Source of the DNA: Camillea tinctor
Lineage: Eukaryota; Ascomycota; Sordariomycetes; Xylariales; Xylariaceae
Length of the DNA: 64,000 nt
Assembly: GCA_022578605.1 (NCBI GenBank)
Contig: MU394065.1
Location: 186,001-250,000, forward strand
Reading direction: 5' to 3'
Shown here piece after piece: positions 35,089 through 48,849 of this stretch. The notes below the pieces were generated by a model that searched no databases, was not told where the DNA came from, and saw only the letters and a list, made by a program, of their open reading frames with translations. A program made the position numbers and the translations under genes. Position 1 is the stretch's first letter. Every line of letters starts with the position of its first letter.

Positions 35089-38000
35089 CTTTTTTTTACA
35101 GTTTGCGCACTTCGTCGTCGTTACGGCGCAGGTTGCGCAAAGTTTCGAATTCTTTCTCGCTATTAAGCCTTGCTCTCTTTCTTTCCTCTCTTCCCGACCG
35201 GATGATAGCGTGTGGTTGCGCACGACTATAATAACAATAATAATACTAGAGAATCCGACGAAACTCTAACTTGGTTCATTAAGTATTAAGGCTGCATTGC
35301 CCAAGCAAAAAAAGGGAAGAGGAAAGGGAGGAGAGTAAAGGGAAAATGAGAAGATAGTTCGATGTGTGAGGAAGAAGAAAAAAGATCGTCTTCCGTTCTA
35401 AGCAAAAAGAAAAAAAAGGGGGGAAAGTCAAGAATAACAAGCCATTAAGAGGAATTGGCTTTGACTTTAGATTTACAATTGACTAAAAGAAAGCAATAGT
35501 AATAGTGAAAATAGGTATGGAACGGTAAAAATGACAGAAGCCAACCCAACCAGTGAAGAAGTTTGAAGGGGTAGCACTGTAAGTGGCAAAAGGAAAAGAG
35601 AAGAAAAAGAAGAAATAGTAGTAGTGGTAGTGGTGGTGGTGGTGTGTAATGGTTGGATGTAGTAGGTAATTGTAGTGTAGTGTACTAAGTTACTTTACTT
35701 ACTTACTTACTTACTTAATTACATACAGTACAGACAGTTAGTTAGAAGAAAGGTAAAGAGGCACGCCCTCTCCCCTCTGCCCCCCCTGGCTAGACTAAAT
35801 GTAAGTACCTGTAGATAGTTACATGTTAATGGGCAGGTGGCTATTAGTGAGAGTGGGGCCTGTAACCGGGCCTACCACTCTGCCACTTTCGCCTACAATC
35901 CACCTACCTTATCTCTTGGAATAGAAGGAGATAGGTACATACACGGCCTAACAGTAGCTACCTCTACTTGGGGAAACTAGATAAAGGTCATAATAAAAAT
36001 AACTCTAGGTACATGACTTAAGAAGGACGGTCTAACGCAAAGTAGAACGAAAGGCAGGAGGTGAGGATGGAGCTAGAAGGGCCAGGGCAGGGGGGCTCAG
36101 CAGGGGTTTGGTGGGGGCAGGTTACTAGTAACCATTATCTCACTGGTTGGCTCGCACAGCAGAAAACGGGGTACAAGGGGTTACTTACCGGGTAAGCCCA
36201 GCGGTGCAGTCTTTTTTTTTTTCTTAATTCTCCAATGTACCTGACCTGCTTGGTTACAGGGCAAACCCGCGCAGGAACAGGCTCCAACGTGTCCCCCAAG
36301 ACGTCCCGTTCTGGTAATGAACCTTACCTCCAGTAATCTGGTAAATGAATGCAACAACTTTTAACGGGTAACACAATTTCAAGGAAAAAGAGGGAGTGAG
36401 AGAGAGACAAAGAGAAAACAGTAGGTTAGAAAGAAGAATAACAACTTTGACACTAGTAATGTGTTACAGATGGTCTAACCTATCCAAACCTATAGCATGG
36501 TTTTGAAAATAATATGACCTAGGTTATGTGTACCTAGGTTAGGTATATCAATGTAAATTGTTATATGTATTGAGATCTAACATGCATGTCGGGTATAACG
36601 AGACTGACTTACACTAGGTATACACTTATTAGTTGTACAAGCGGTCGAGGTCTCGCTTAGAACATGGAACAACATAATGGCTTGCATACATCAAACTCAT
36701 CATGGCTTTTTTTCTTTTTTTTCTTTTTCTTTTTCTTTTCTTTTTTTCCCCAAAACCTCGTTCGGGCTTTGACTAATCTACATAACCTAAGAGTTACATA
36801 CACGGCACGATACGACATGACAAGACACGTCTCCATGGTATGTACCTAGGTAGTGTACAGCCTACCTACCTAACCCAGTACTCCGTATACGTAGGTAAGT
36901 TAACTAGGGAGACCTGACCAAGCGGTGCTCTGTGCTATAGAGACTATCGCAACTTTTCACCCGACAAGCTGAATAACCATCTCGCGTGCTAACGTTCTAC
37001 CCGTGGCACTATTTCGATCAGCTAGATATGGAACTTTCTCTAGGTCTTACCGCTAGATCCGTATTCAATCATAGTGTAGTTGATCTCTCGGGGGAGGGTC
37101 CACCAAGCCAAAAATCCACTTTGGATGTTTTTTTTTTTTTTTTTAATTCTTTTATTCTTTTCTTTTCCTTTTTTTTTTCTCTCTCTCCATTCCTTTTTGC
37201 CTAACCTAGTAGGCTTCGTCATACATGTAGTACATGTAAGGATATAAGCTACACTAGGTTTGGTAGGTATGCATTTAAATATTCGAAGCTATACTACAAC
37301 TTTACCTAAAAATATATATTGTACATGGGTATCACTCATTGAAAATGTGAAAGTGGGAGTAGTAGAAGTGTGACGAGAACGTTGAAAAAAAAAGAAAATG
37401 TCCCTACTTGGCTCCCTAATTGGACAAGGCAGTTGAGTTCTATGACATGGGTTGGTTGGTTATTAACGTTTGGCTAGTCTAACGATATGATTGGAATGAG
37501 AATGATCGAAAAGGAGGAGCCCTTCTGGAGACTGAATAGAAAAAAAGACAAAGACAAGGCGAGAAAGAAAAATAGGGGCCACCGCTACTTAGTCTTGTCA
37601 TGTAACCGGTCGTATTTGATGCGGCCAACTACTACATGTACCAATGAACAATGTATGTAATAAGAAATGATAACAAACATGGACGGACATGCCTCAAACC
37701 TAACCTAAACAAGTGACTTACATAAAAATAAAATACAAAATAATAATAAGTTATTTTCATCTGGGTTTGAAACTGCCCTATAACTGGGGAATTTAACTAA
37801 CCTAGTATGTATCTGGGTATCCATTTCTTCTTCTTTTTTCTTTTTCTTTTCCTCTTACACCACAATACACATACATATTCCGTTAGTTTGGTGGCCCCCC
37901 ATCACAATCATCATCATCATCATCATCGTCAGTTATCGATACTACCCTTCCCACACTTCGAATCATCCTCGACCATGAACCTGAACCTGAGCCTGTTGAT

Positions 38001-41000
38001 AACCCGCAAAAAAACCCAAACTGGAACAATTAGTAGGGTAGAACCAGCTGCGTGGGAATTGGTGATTGATTGATTGATTTTCTTCCTGGACCTCCGATCA
38101 AATTCGCTGCAGCTAGTTGCCGCCCATGTGTTTTGCATGTGCGTGCTAGCCACTAGACCAGACGGTGGATCACTTGATATTACCGTGTCTGTATGCAGCA
38201 TGTATGCGGTGACGCACCGGAACCCTACAAACCAGCCCGCCTGCATGTATCTATGCATATACATACTGTAAGCGTATGTACGTATGTAAGCCTACGAATT
38301 CTTTTTTCAATCTAAGGGGTCTTCCAGAAGCCTGCCCTGCGATCCCGGAGCAAGGAGAAATAAAAGCCTTGACCAGTTTTCTTTCATCATCTTGTTTTTT
38401 TTTCTTTTTCGCCTCCCGACACCGACAATCATCTTGTCTTATTTTATACACATATACATATATACCTAAGTTATATATATTTATACATCTCTCATTGATA
38501 CACACATAGTAAGCAAAACTGTATACTACCTTTATAGCCTACATACATAACTTACATACATCAATGCATAGTACACTATCTAAACTGAGTCGCATGTATT
38601 CCTCAGCTTCTACTACTAATACTGATAATAATAACAACAATAATACTACAATTTCACTATGCAATGTAGTGCAGCGTAGTAGTATTCAGCCAAAGAAAAA
38701 AAGCATTACGACATCTAACGTTTCTAGAAAAGGTCATCTGATTTCTGATGGACAAGGGCAAGATAACCGACATCCTGGTGACCGATCCCGGCAAGGATCA
38801 GGGGTTAAAAAAGATATTGCGGACGGGTCTGTTTTCGGGAACCAATGGCCTCACTCAACCTTTTTAGTTGTAATGGGAGAGGGAAAGGGGGGTGGATCCA
38901 GCTAACTGATTGGATCAAGTCTTTTACTCGTCAGTCCTCATTGACTCGGCTTGGCTTAAGCTAGTGTATATAATATGTATAAGTAGCTAAGGTAAGGATG
39001 ATTCTTACTTGACACCAAGCGAGAGAGATCAGATCCCTCTTTCAGAAATATATAACCTATTTATTATACGAAGCGAGCCTATAGCCTATGCATCGAGCCG
39101 TACAGGTTCGCGACGATCATCCCATATGTGGCATCGTCAGTGCCTCCGTTCGGCACCGTCGACATCATCGCCTTCTCTGACAGGTGGCATCGGCAGACGC
39201 CTTGACCCCGAAACCGGCCTACGCAGCTACGGTACGGAATATAGACGTACGGAGTAGACAGTGGGCAGTAGACGATAAAGCGTAAATGGTTATATTGATT
39301 GTGCTTGTAGTATGTGTACGTGGTGTATGTAGTGCATTATACCACAAACCGTGATGATCGCGTCGTTCGCCCGGAATTATTTCCGAACCTGTCGACATCT
39401 CCAATAGCATGTCTCCAAACGTCGCAGCTTTGTCCAGCCTGGTCTTAGCCTTATCGCTACTAATCCCCTTTGCGTAAATCCGAGCTAGTGTAGAGCGAGC
39501 TCACGATGCCTCTTTGGGGTGGAGGGACGGAGGAGGGAATCTCCAACCCGTTTATGCTGCTGCACAGCTGAAGGGAGATCAACGCGACGGCGCAATGCCA
39601 TGCAGCTCCTAACTAGGAACTAACATTACATAGCTATGCTATTGTATTGCTTGTATTGTGCTCCGAGAGGCTTCAGACATCACGAGCAAGCATCACCCTC
39701 GCTTCCTATCGCTTGAGATCTCTCCGAGCCTTATTACCGACGAACGCGGCTCACAACAGATAGGCATGTGTTCTATCGCCATGATGTACCCTGGCTATCG
39801 CAACTTCAGACCCCTGGGTGATGGTAGCCTGCCAATGTAACCTCCCCCCTTTTTAATTCTGGTGGCCTCTTATATGTACACCAGAATGCCCATAACAGTG
39901 GGGGATGGTTCCCGCTGTCTTCCCATCTGTTCGGTAAGCGGGTTCCCTATGGACACGGCTAAGTCCATGGTGAGTAAACATTTACAATATTACGACGAAG
40001 AGATCCCGAAGACCCTCTCGATGAGGATCACCGGCCTCGCACCGGGATAGCACCAGGGGCTACGTATTGAGTTCTTGACTTTTGATTCCTCAACTATCAT
40101 CTCTACTAACCTAGCTCCCTTCCATGGAAATTTCTTCTCTCGCACAGGCCGTCTTGCTCACAGCTTTATTGCCTGCGGTCTTGTTGCTACCGGCCTATCC
40201 TCCCAACAACGGGCAGTTTAAGGTCTGTACACTGACGTCCTGAATCCACTTCCCTGCATAAGATCCTAGGCTTTTTCCAATACCAAAACGATGGCATAAA
40301 ATGATCCAGCCAGCGTAGTCGATTCAACGGTCATGGGTTTTACCTACGCTAGGTACTTCTCACTAAAGGAGACAGGCATTCCAAGCTGCTCCATAAGTTA
40401 AAGGATCATGACTCGTCAGGGTTTATGTTACATACATAGCTGCTGTACATTACCAAGCCCGCTAAGCAACCTATGTGCATAGGTTATGCGTATGTTAAGG
40501 AACTTACACATGTTAAGGTTAAGAGACTTCGCCCCCATTATGACATGGCTTAGGACAGAAAGCCTATCCATCTATCAAGAAATGTTTCAAAACGTTAAAC
40601 GGACGGACGCAAGTCTATACCCTATAAGTATTTCCGCCATGAAACTAATGGTTTCAACACGCCATCCCAGACACATCTTGTCATGGACTCTCGTGTACGC
40701 TACATACGCGAAATATTCGAGTTTTAGAGACACATACGCTCGGCCGATAAGCTCGACTTTGTCTCTAGTTGTAGTAAAAAGCAGGCAAACTACAATTCCA
40801 TTTGCCGCCCTGGTCACACTGATTTCCACAGGTCCGCTTTGGATATTTTCTCGGTTCTTCTTACACTACACCGCTAAAGCTAAGGAAATCCAAATACATT
40901 GTCCCGAGAATAGAGCAGTAAGCACAGAGAGCCACAATAGGCTGTTCATCATCGACCTCCCCGAGGGGTCAATTTCCCTCCGTCGGGCCTCATACATCAG

Positions 41001-43705
41001 AGAGGTTCAGTAAGACGCATTGCTATCAAATTGTCTATCATTGTTTACTTTACCATGGAAGAACTATAGGCTCCTTATCGCTGCTACTACTGCTAAGACG
41101 CAAACGAGGCTTTCAGGAAAACACGGATTAAATCGATACGGGCCGAGATCGCCCATGCAACAACATGTTTGATCGACCAGCGCCCGTTCATATCTGAAGT
41201 TGTTACACACAATGATACCTGGAGGGCGGTGGACCTTATAGGTGAGTAAGTACCAAAGGCTTGCCTTGCGTCATGCAGAACATACGCACATACATACATT
41301 CCTACGTATATCAAAGACAGATATGGTTTAGGACAGATGAGACACACAATGACCGCGATAACAACCAGATCATCGCACGGCTTGCCGTCCCCATAGCTCA
41401 GGAACCGGGGATTCTGCACGCATCGTTCTCTTTTTCATGCCCCCAAATGAAAATGCCCACGGTGAATGACAATATAGCACATCGTCCAGGACAGGCTGGG
41501 CCAAGCAGGGCAGGCTATCGTCAATGGCAATAACAAACAAGTACCCACCCCCGGGTCATTCCCGCAGACATCCTCGACTATTCAGGACCCAAGCACCCCA
41601 CTTCCTCGATAGAAACAGGTCTTTTTGTCTCAGATGAACAAGTCATAGCCAAGTTCCCGAGAGGGATGCGGATCCTCTATAATAACACTTAGACAACATC
41701 CCCAAGATGGTAAATGGCAGATGACAAAAGGTGCGCGGAAGAAAAGAGAATCAATAGACTAAGACAGACTATAGAAGCATAAACCAGAACGGCACATGCC
41801 GTGCATTGAATATCACATGTTGCTAACATCGATAGTACGTGGTCGATTGAAGGAAGATCGACCTCTTGGGGACATTTCAGCAGACGACCCGAATTATCAC
41901 CGGCAAAACAATAATAAAAAAAGGAATGATGTTATCATACTCGCCCCTCACACCAATACGGGATGCAATCCCAACATCCGTACCTACATTTGGGTCCGAA
42001 GAACACCAGTTTCGTTTCACAACTGCCGCTGCTTCACGACAGCAACGTTTCTTCTTAACTCTCGTCCCCTGCTTGCTTTCCTTCATTTTGCTTTTCCATT
42101 GTGTGCTGGGATATAGGCTTGGCACATCCAACTTAGAATATCTCAGCATAACATTATTTACATTGAACAGCCCAGCGCCACATATATTGAAGTATATACA
42201 AGTATATTATTAGAGCTGGGTTAAATAATCGCATAACATAGATCGATGCATTGATAGATCATAGGGAAAAGAAGCTTCTTCTCAACGAGCCCCCGCTACT
42301 ATTACATTTCCATAACCGATTATGACTTTGATAGTCATGGGTATAACTTAAAACCACGGTATATAGACCGAAAAGATAGAAAAACCCCAAAAGGCAAAAG
42401 AAAAGAGAAAAAATGACAGCCCGATGTCAATGCCAGATGCCAATGCCAGCCACATCCCACGGAGTTGCGAATATATTGGGAACTTCCCTTTGGCTGACCA
42501 ACCATAGTCCCCAGAGGATTCGAGATCCTAGGGAAAGCCACGCACACTAACTATGCCGTCTGGCCGTCTACAATGGCGACATGGTCCAATGTGACACCAT
42601 CCCGCACATCAACGATCCCATCCCATCCCTTTCCCTTTCCCTCCCCTTGCCTTCCCTTAAACCACCCCTGCTTTATCATATTTCTCTCTTGCTTCCTACC
42701 TACCTAGTAATTAGTGAATGTATGTAAGTATGTACGGCCTTCCAAAACCTAACCTAACTAAACCTAGGTAACCTAACCCGCACGGCCCCCTTTTCCCCCC
42801 TCCCTCCCTCCCAATATGCGTTTCCCCTCAAAAATTAAAACAGAGGAAGAAAGAAAAAAAACTCACGATGGTGTCTTGATGCGTCAATGGTATGGTATGG
42901 TATGTTATGGTATGGTATTTTCTTTGCGGAGGTTTCAAAAAAACGAAAGTAGGTAACCTTGCTTGGCACATACACATATACACATGTACATACGCCCGCA
43001 TACGCACATACGCCTCTTTTTTTTTATTCTCCCCGAATTTCCCAAACTACTACTATCCGCCCACATCCCATTTCCAATATCCTCATACATACATGAGGTT
43101 AAACCCCTCTCCCTCTTTCCCCCCCACAACACTATAGTAGAAGACCGGTCCGAGACCCGTGCGGGTATGTACGTATGTAAGGCAAGAAACCTTACTTTTT
43201 TTTTTTTTTCGATCAGGTGGCTCTAATACTAGAAGAAGAAAAACTACATACTACTTTATCTGCCACAATACCTCTCTCGGCCGGGTGGAGAGGAAGAGCG
43301 GACCTATCGTTGGGTTTTATTAGATCTCATGCGGAAAGTATGTAAGCATACCTATATATCTACGTACATGTAGGTATAGGAAGGATTCTTACACACATAC
43401 ATACGTAACATAATATTCTAATATATTCATGTATCATGTATGTACACACGTCTCTTTCTAGTTATAGTATACCAGATATCTAGTATGTTTGGTAGGTAGA
43501 TTCACGGAAATAGTCTGACTATGCGCAAACTAAGTGATCGACCTAGCAATGCGTACCTACATACATCTATACATACATATGCCCCGTTCGGCGACATATA
43601 TGGAGAGGATATATATATGCATGACGTGTAGCATTGATGTATGTATTCCGTATGTAATGCATGTTTGTTAGTCTCGACCCTAGACTAGATAAGTTCCGGT
43701 AGGAA

Positions 43706-43729
43706 CAGCAGCAGCAGCAGCAGCAGCTA
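43706..43729 (+). repeat. CAG trinucleotide microsatellite
   Basis: About seven tandem CAG units in non-coding sequence. Confidence 0.85.
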
Positions 43730-45583
43730 GCTTGGAGCAACCGTAGAAAAAATCACCTTACCTAACTCCTTGCTTATAGGATAGGAGCGCGAGCGCGTGA
43801 GTAATCTTGCATTCTCATAGGATGACATAGTATATACCTAGCCCTATATCGCATCGTATAGTCAAACGACATGTCATCCAGTATACGCACACGGCACAGC
43901 GACAAATGGCTGACCGGCGGAGGAGTAGGTTAAGTTATGTTGTAAGTTACCGCATTCCTCCCTAGTAAAAATAGAAAAAAAAATTCGTATCCTCCGATGA
44001 AGGAAGAGGCATGGCGCTCTCTACTAAAATAAGTACGTGTTCATATATATTAGGTATATATACGAACACGAGAAAAAGAGAACGATAATTTAAGTTATAA
44101 AAATGTTGGATAGAATAGAGTAGGACGGAAAATGCTACATTATTTCCTCCTAGCTTGCGCGGCGGCGCATGGGGGCGTTGGGGGGAGAAAAAAAAATACT
44201 CATCAAGAATGCAATGTCAGTAATCCTTCTTTCTTGGGGCTAATCGGACTTTTTTCCTTCTTTCCCTCGTTCCTGTTTCAACACTTTTACCCCTTCTCCC
44301 CCAGACTTAGCTAGACTAAGTCCGGGGTGAAAAGAGAGAGAGGGGGCGGGCAAGGAAACGCACGGTAGTGCCTTGCGGAGGATTCGTCTGAGGGATCAGA
44401 TACCCGGTCCGGAAGTGGGGACAAGGTGAGGCTCTCTTACTTTTCTATACTTCTATCTATCTGTCTATCTGTCTATATGTCTATCTTACACATTTTTTAT
44501 TCGCGGCAAGAAGCCGCACATTGCTAAATTGGTAAGAGGTTCAGATTGTCTTGATAGACAAGCTAGCAGTATGTGGAATATTTCTTTTCATTGGTATTAT
44601 TAGAAAAGTCGCAAGGGAAAAGGAAAGGTTTGGCTAGTCGTGCGCGCGTACGTGCGTGCAGAAGATTTATATTACATATACTGCGTTAGGCAGGTATGCA
44701 GCATCCGGGACACAGATATCCGTTCGTGAGGAGGAGCTATGAGAAAGGAGATGAAAGGAATAGTACGATGACCTTTTTCTCCAGTCGCGGATGTGCTAAC
44801 TTGTAGTGAAGAACGGAAGTTCTCAGGCGGCAAGTAGACGAAATATTATCTAGCCGCCCTTTGCTCTGCTTGATTATCCATCCCCCTTTGGCCTTTTTCT
44901 TGTGCAGAAGTAATGGTAGTAACTAGTATATCGTATCATTCATTATTACAATGATCTGACCGTTTTGTGAACTCGAAATAACGCAAAAAACGGCGTGGCC
45001 TATATGTCTCGATACTAATAAGACCACTACGGAGGAGAGACCCAGACCAGAGGTCGTAGAATTTAACACGTACCAAGACACTGCTCTGCTATTTCGAGCG
45101 TGTGGGTCTTGTTGGGTATATGGAAGCGTATGCCTGATCTGTTTATCCAACGCTATCTCGTAGTTTCTATGAAAACTAGGCAAGTGACTAGTATACTACT
45201 CCTGAGTATTAGGTTATAATCATACTAGATTGAGTCTACGGGCAGCTTCATGATTTTTTAGTATCTTATTGTCTCTTTTGTCATCTAACTCTCAAGTGAA
45301 AATCACATGTTAGTTGACTCAGTACATTGTCTCCCCCTGAAAAGTTGATAAGCTAGAGTTAACTCCCTATCTTCGCCCCTATTTGTTGATCTGGTATAAT
45401 GACTACTGTTCCCCTCTGCTTTAGGAATATAATAGGTAATTACAGAAAGCAAAGACATCATATCAGCATCCCATTAAAATGTTGAGTAGCGCGAGCACAC
45501 CAGCTAGGATACCCAGAGCAAGAATAAGACAACGAGCGCTACTAAACGTGGCGTCTCGGGGCAGACAACCCAAGACTCCCCGC

Positions 45584-45606
45584 CTGTCTTCCAAGTCGGA
45601 AGACAG
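45584..45606. repeat. Short perfect inverted repeat (9-bp arms, 5-nt loop)
   Basis: CTGTCTTCC and GGAAGACAG flank AAGTC. No associated gene is recognised. Confidence 0.6.
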
Positions 45607-48600
45607 AGGCTTATTTAGAGACAATACCTGGATGTGGAAATTCCATTCGTGCTTTACGGCATTTCATCACACGGGAGGATATTCACTTTCCACGAGTGCT
45701 CTCAAGCCACCTGAGAGGGGCTTTCCGGCTCACTTCCTATAGGCAATCACATGTCCAATTATGTTTTTCATCTCCTATATTCTAGTTTTCCTATACATGA
45801 TCTCTGAAGTTTGACCCGTCCCGAACCCACTCCCCTTATCCACACTTCGATAAGCCACAACTATACGATGTCCCATAGCCCACTAGGTCTAATAGACAAT
45901 TACGTCAGCGACGATGTTAGTCACGCTCAGGCTAGCGTAAGGGGAAGAGAAGTGGGTGACCCCTCTTCCCTCCCGACGCACGCACGCGAGCGGCCCGCGC
46001 TGCAGCGAGCAAGATGACTGAGTGACTTGTAATAAGCGAGATCGAATTTCTCCGGGGGGGATCACGAGCTAGAGAATTTTTTTAAAGAAAAAAAGAAGGT
46101 TGATCTAGACCCTCGTAGACCCTCGAGATCACGAGCGAGATAGTCAATGACGATGACGACAACAACTTATAGATCAGCCAGCCCCCTTTTACACCGCAAC
46201 AAGGGAAAGGGGGAAGGAAGAGATATGGTTGGTGTAGGCTGAGGTATGTAATCTCACGGTTCTCTCAGGATAACGGAAAATTACTCCCCTTTCTCTGACT
46301 GACCGCTCAAGCCTCGAAAAATGAAGACGAGTACAACATACATGTTCTATAAAAGAAACACACAAGGAAAAAAAAAACTTTTCTTACGTACCTGAGAGAG
46401 AAGAAGGGTATCCACCATCCTCGTCTGCCCGACGTGGTACCGCATGGCTGCACATGCGCGTCAGCTTACCTTGCCTCGCCTTTTGCCTTACCTTACCTCA
46501 CCTTACATCATATTTTACATTACCCTTACTTCAAGGCTACATATTTTATTTAAGCTTCAATCATACCATACCGGCCCTATAATTCATTCGGTTCACTTTA
46601 TCTGCCGTAAGCGGGTCCCTTGCAAACCCCTTTGAACTTAAGCCAACCCACATTCTTCGAAATCTTGCAGATCTGTATCTTGGATGGGTAGGTAAGTAGT
46701 GTAAATGGGCCATGTAGGTAACCTATTATAAAACCTCTGGTTTCTGTTTCTGTATGTGGTTTTCTTTTTTGCCACTACCATGCAATGATGAACTGATATG
46801 TATGCGTGTCTGCCAGCTAAGTCATCCACAAGTTATAGTCCCTCTAGGACCCCCCCTTTCCCCCTTTCTCCCCGGTAAGTTCGTGGCAGATGCTGCTAGC
46901 CGCCCTTAGCTCAGAACTCGGAAAAGTACCACACATGATGGCTGTTATCTGTCGAGAGGTATGTATGTATAGTTGCTTATTATTATGATTATCATTTACT
47001 GCTCACTACTACCCGGCGTGACGAATCTGCGGCTTGGGAGATAGGAATTTCGATATGATAATCTAGACTTTAACCGGAAAGGAAACTAAAAAGGGGGGAG
47101 GTCGAGGAGGAGGAGGGGTTACACTACGTACGCTTTGCACGCTTTTGACCCCAGAGGGAGGAATCAAGCCAGTCACGCAATTCCCTTGCCCTGGTACCTA
47201 ATTCTACATATATGTGGTAGGAGGAGTCAAGGACGCATGCAGATGAAGTACACTAGATAGATGCAAGCGCATGGTCCATCTGGTGTTTCGGCCTGTATGT
47301 TTATGTAATATCACGTAGCCTTGCCCTATTTCACCAAATAAGGTATTCATATTAAGGGAAAAGGGGAAAATGAGAACCAGTCAGCCCGCCTCTTTCACTT
47401 CCTGCCCCTCCCATCCCCCCTTTGTATACTCGGCTCCGGCTCCGTGCCGATATCGCTCCTGTGTGTTCCTTGTCGTTTTTTCATGCACGAAGAAGAGAAA
47501 GAGGTAAAGTCAGGTAAGCACATACACACATAGAGGGAGAGAGATCAGTAAGTTCTGTTTCCGTACCCGATCATGAAGTTTCGGAGGAGAAAAAGAGATG
47601 GTTGGTTGGCTTGTGATGCGGATTTATCGGCTAACCGGTGAAAAAAAAAAGGCACACATACACAAACATGTGCACTCTCTTTTCATCCCACGCCATGGGA
47701 TCCATCTCTCTCGGCATACCATCGTTCTAGCATACCAACCTAGTCAACTAACTAGCTTTTGAGAGAGAAAGAGAGAGAGAAAACTCCCCGAGCAAGGCGG
47801 ACCAAGCCCCCTGGCCTCGACCCAAGAAGCCACCTGTTGTACTGCATATACACCGGAACCACAGTTAGCCGGGCCTTTCTTTCTGTGGCCCCCTCTCCTT
47901 CGCTCCTGTGCCTCCAAAGAACATGACGATGATCATGATTCATAAAAGAAGAACCATCAAAACATGTCCTTTTGTTGACCACCCAGAAGATCGACCCTTT
48001 GCGTAACCTGGGTGCTCCTCTCTTTTTTTTTTTTTTTTTTTACACTGGGAGAAACGATAGTTGTATAGGCGAACACGAGCTCTCCCGACCTTCATCGTTC
48101 CTGCACGTGCCGGTATAGGTGCCTGACACTTAGTACCCGATGGACAACGCATATCTAATCTTCTCCGCCTGTGTCTTCTGCATGCGGGCACATCGGAGAC
48201 AAGAAAGAAGGTAAGGTAATCTATGAAACACGGGGGGAGGCAGAGAGGCAGCCCCAGAGAAAGTCAATTACGGTAGATGGGTATGTAGGTAAGCAAGCCC
48301 GCGGGTTGTTTACTTGACATGTTTCACGGGCCTACGGGCATATAGTTGAAACAAGCATGACTAGTTGCTTTTTTCCCTCTCTTTAATCCTTTCGGTTACG
48401 GCGCACGTACGAACTTTCCTCTTCTCGGAATCGGAATTATATGTATAGCGAAATTTCCTTCATGCGCGGTGTGGGTATTGAGAGAGCCCGTGCGGGTTGT
48501 TCGCCAATCGATCTTGGACGAAAGGCTCTAGGGCGGCCTATCACTGAACAAGACTTGGTTTGAGATTCTCGTGAGTAATCTCGTCTATATGAGCCCCAAT

Positions 48601-48849
48601 GAGCCAGCCTTCCGAGGCTTCCTTAAGCGGTGTATACAACTCGCAAGAAATCGGTCCGCATCAAGACTTTGCCAATGGAGAAATTAGATATTACAGAGGG
48701 GCGGGTACTCGGTCAGGGCTTCCGAAACATACATATTTCTGCTTCTTGAGCGGAGTTTCTGTCGTCGTAAACATGTAGAGCCATTGTGTTTGGTATTTCT
48801 TTTTTTCTTCTTGGCTAGCTGATCAACGCGTAACTATGGATACTCTATT

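Larger units (their letters stand above)
35089..48849. other. Gene desert of about 13.8 kb
   Basis: No confident gene on either strand. It contains TTAC repeats (35690-35717), poly-T runs (37129-37144), CAT and GATT repeats (37905-37927, 38062-38080), a TTTTT/C tract at 36705-36746, CAG repeats (43706-43729), CTAT/CTGT tracts (44450-44482) and many ACAT/TACC runs (43340-43660). Within it, 39090-41420 is less repetitive and has short coding-like segments that may be a decayed gene. A 9-bp stem hairpin lies at 45584-45606. Confidence 0.5.

Noticed and set aside
40486..41013. 175-codon plus-strand ORF inside the desert
   Set aside because: Overlapped by an equally long-looking minus-strand frame; no recognisable domain, start context or neighbouring exons. 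Mentioned only within the decayed-gene finding.
42748..42780. CCTAACCTAACTAAACCTAGG repeats resembling telomere repeats
   Set aside because: The unit is not the fungal CCCTAA repeat, the tract is short and it is internal.
45308..45450. Possible solo LTR (TGTTAG...TTACA)
   Set aside because: Flanks show no 5-bp target duplication and there is no second copy or internal retroelement sequence in the window.
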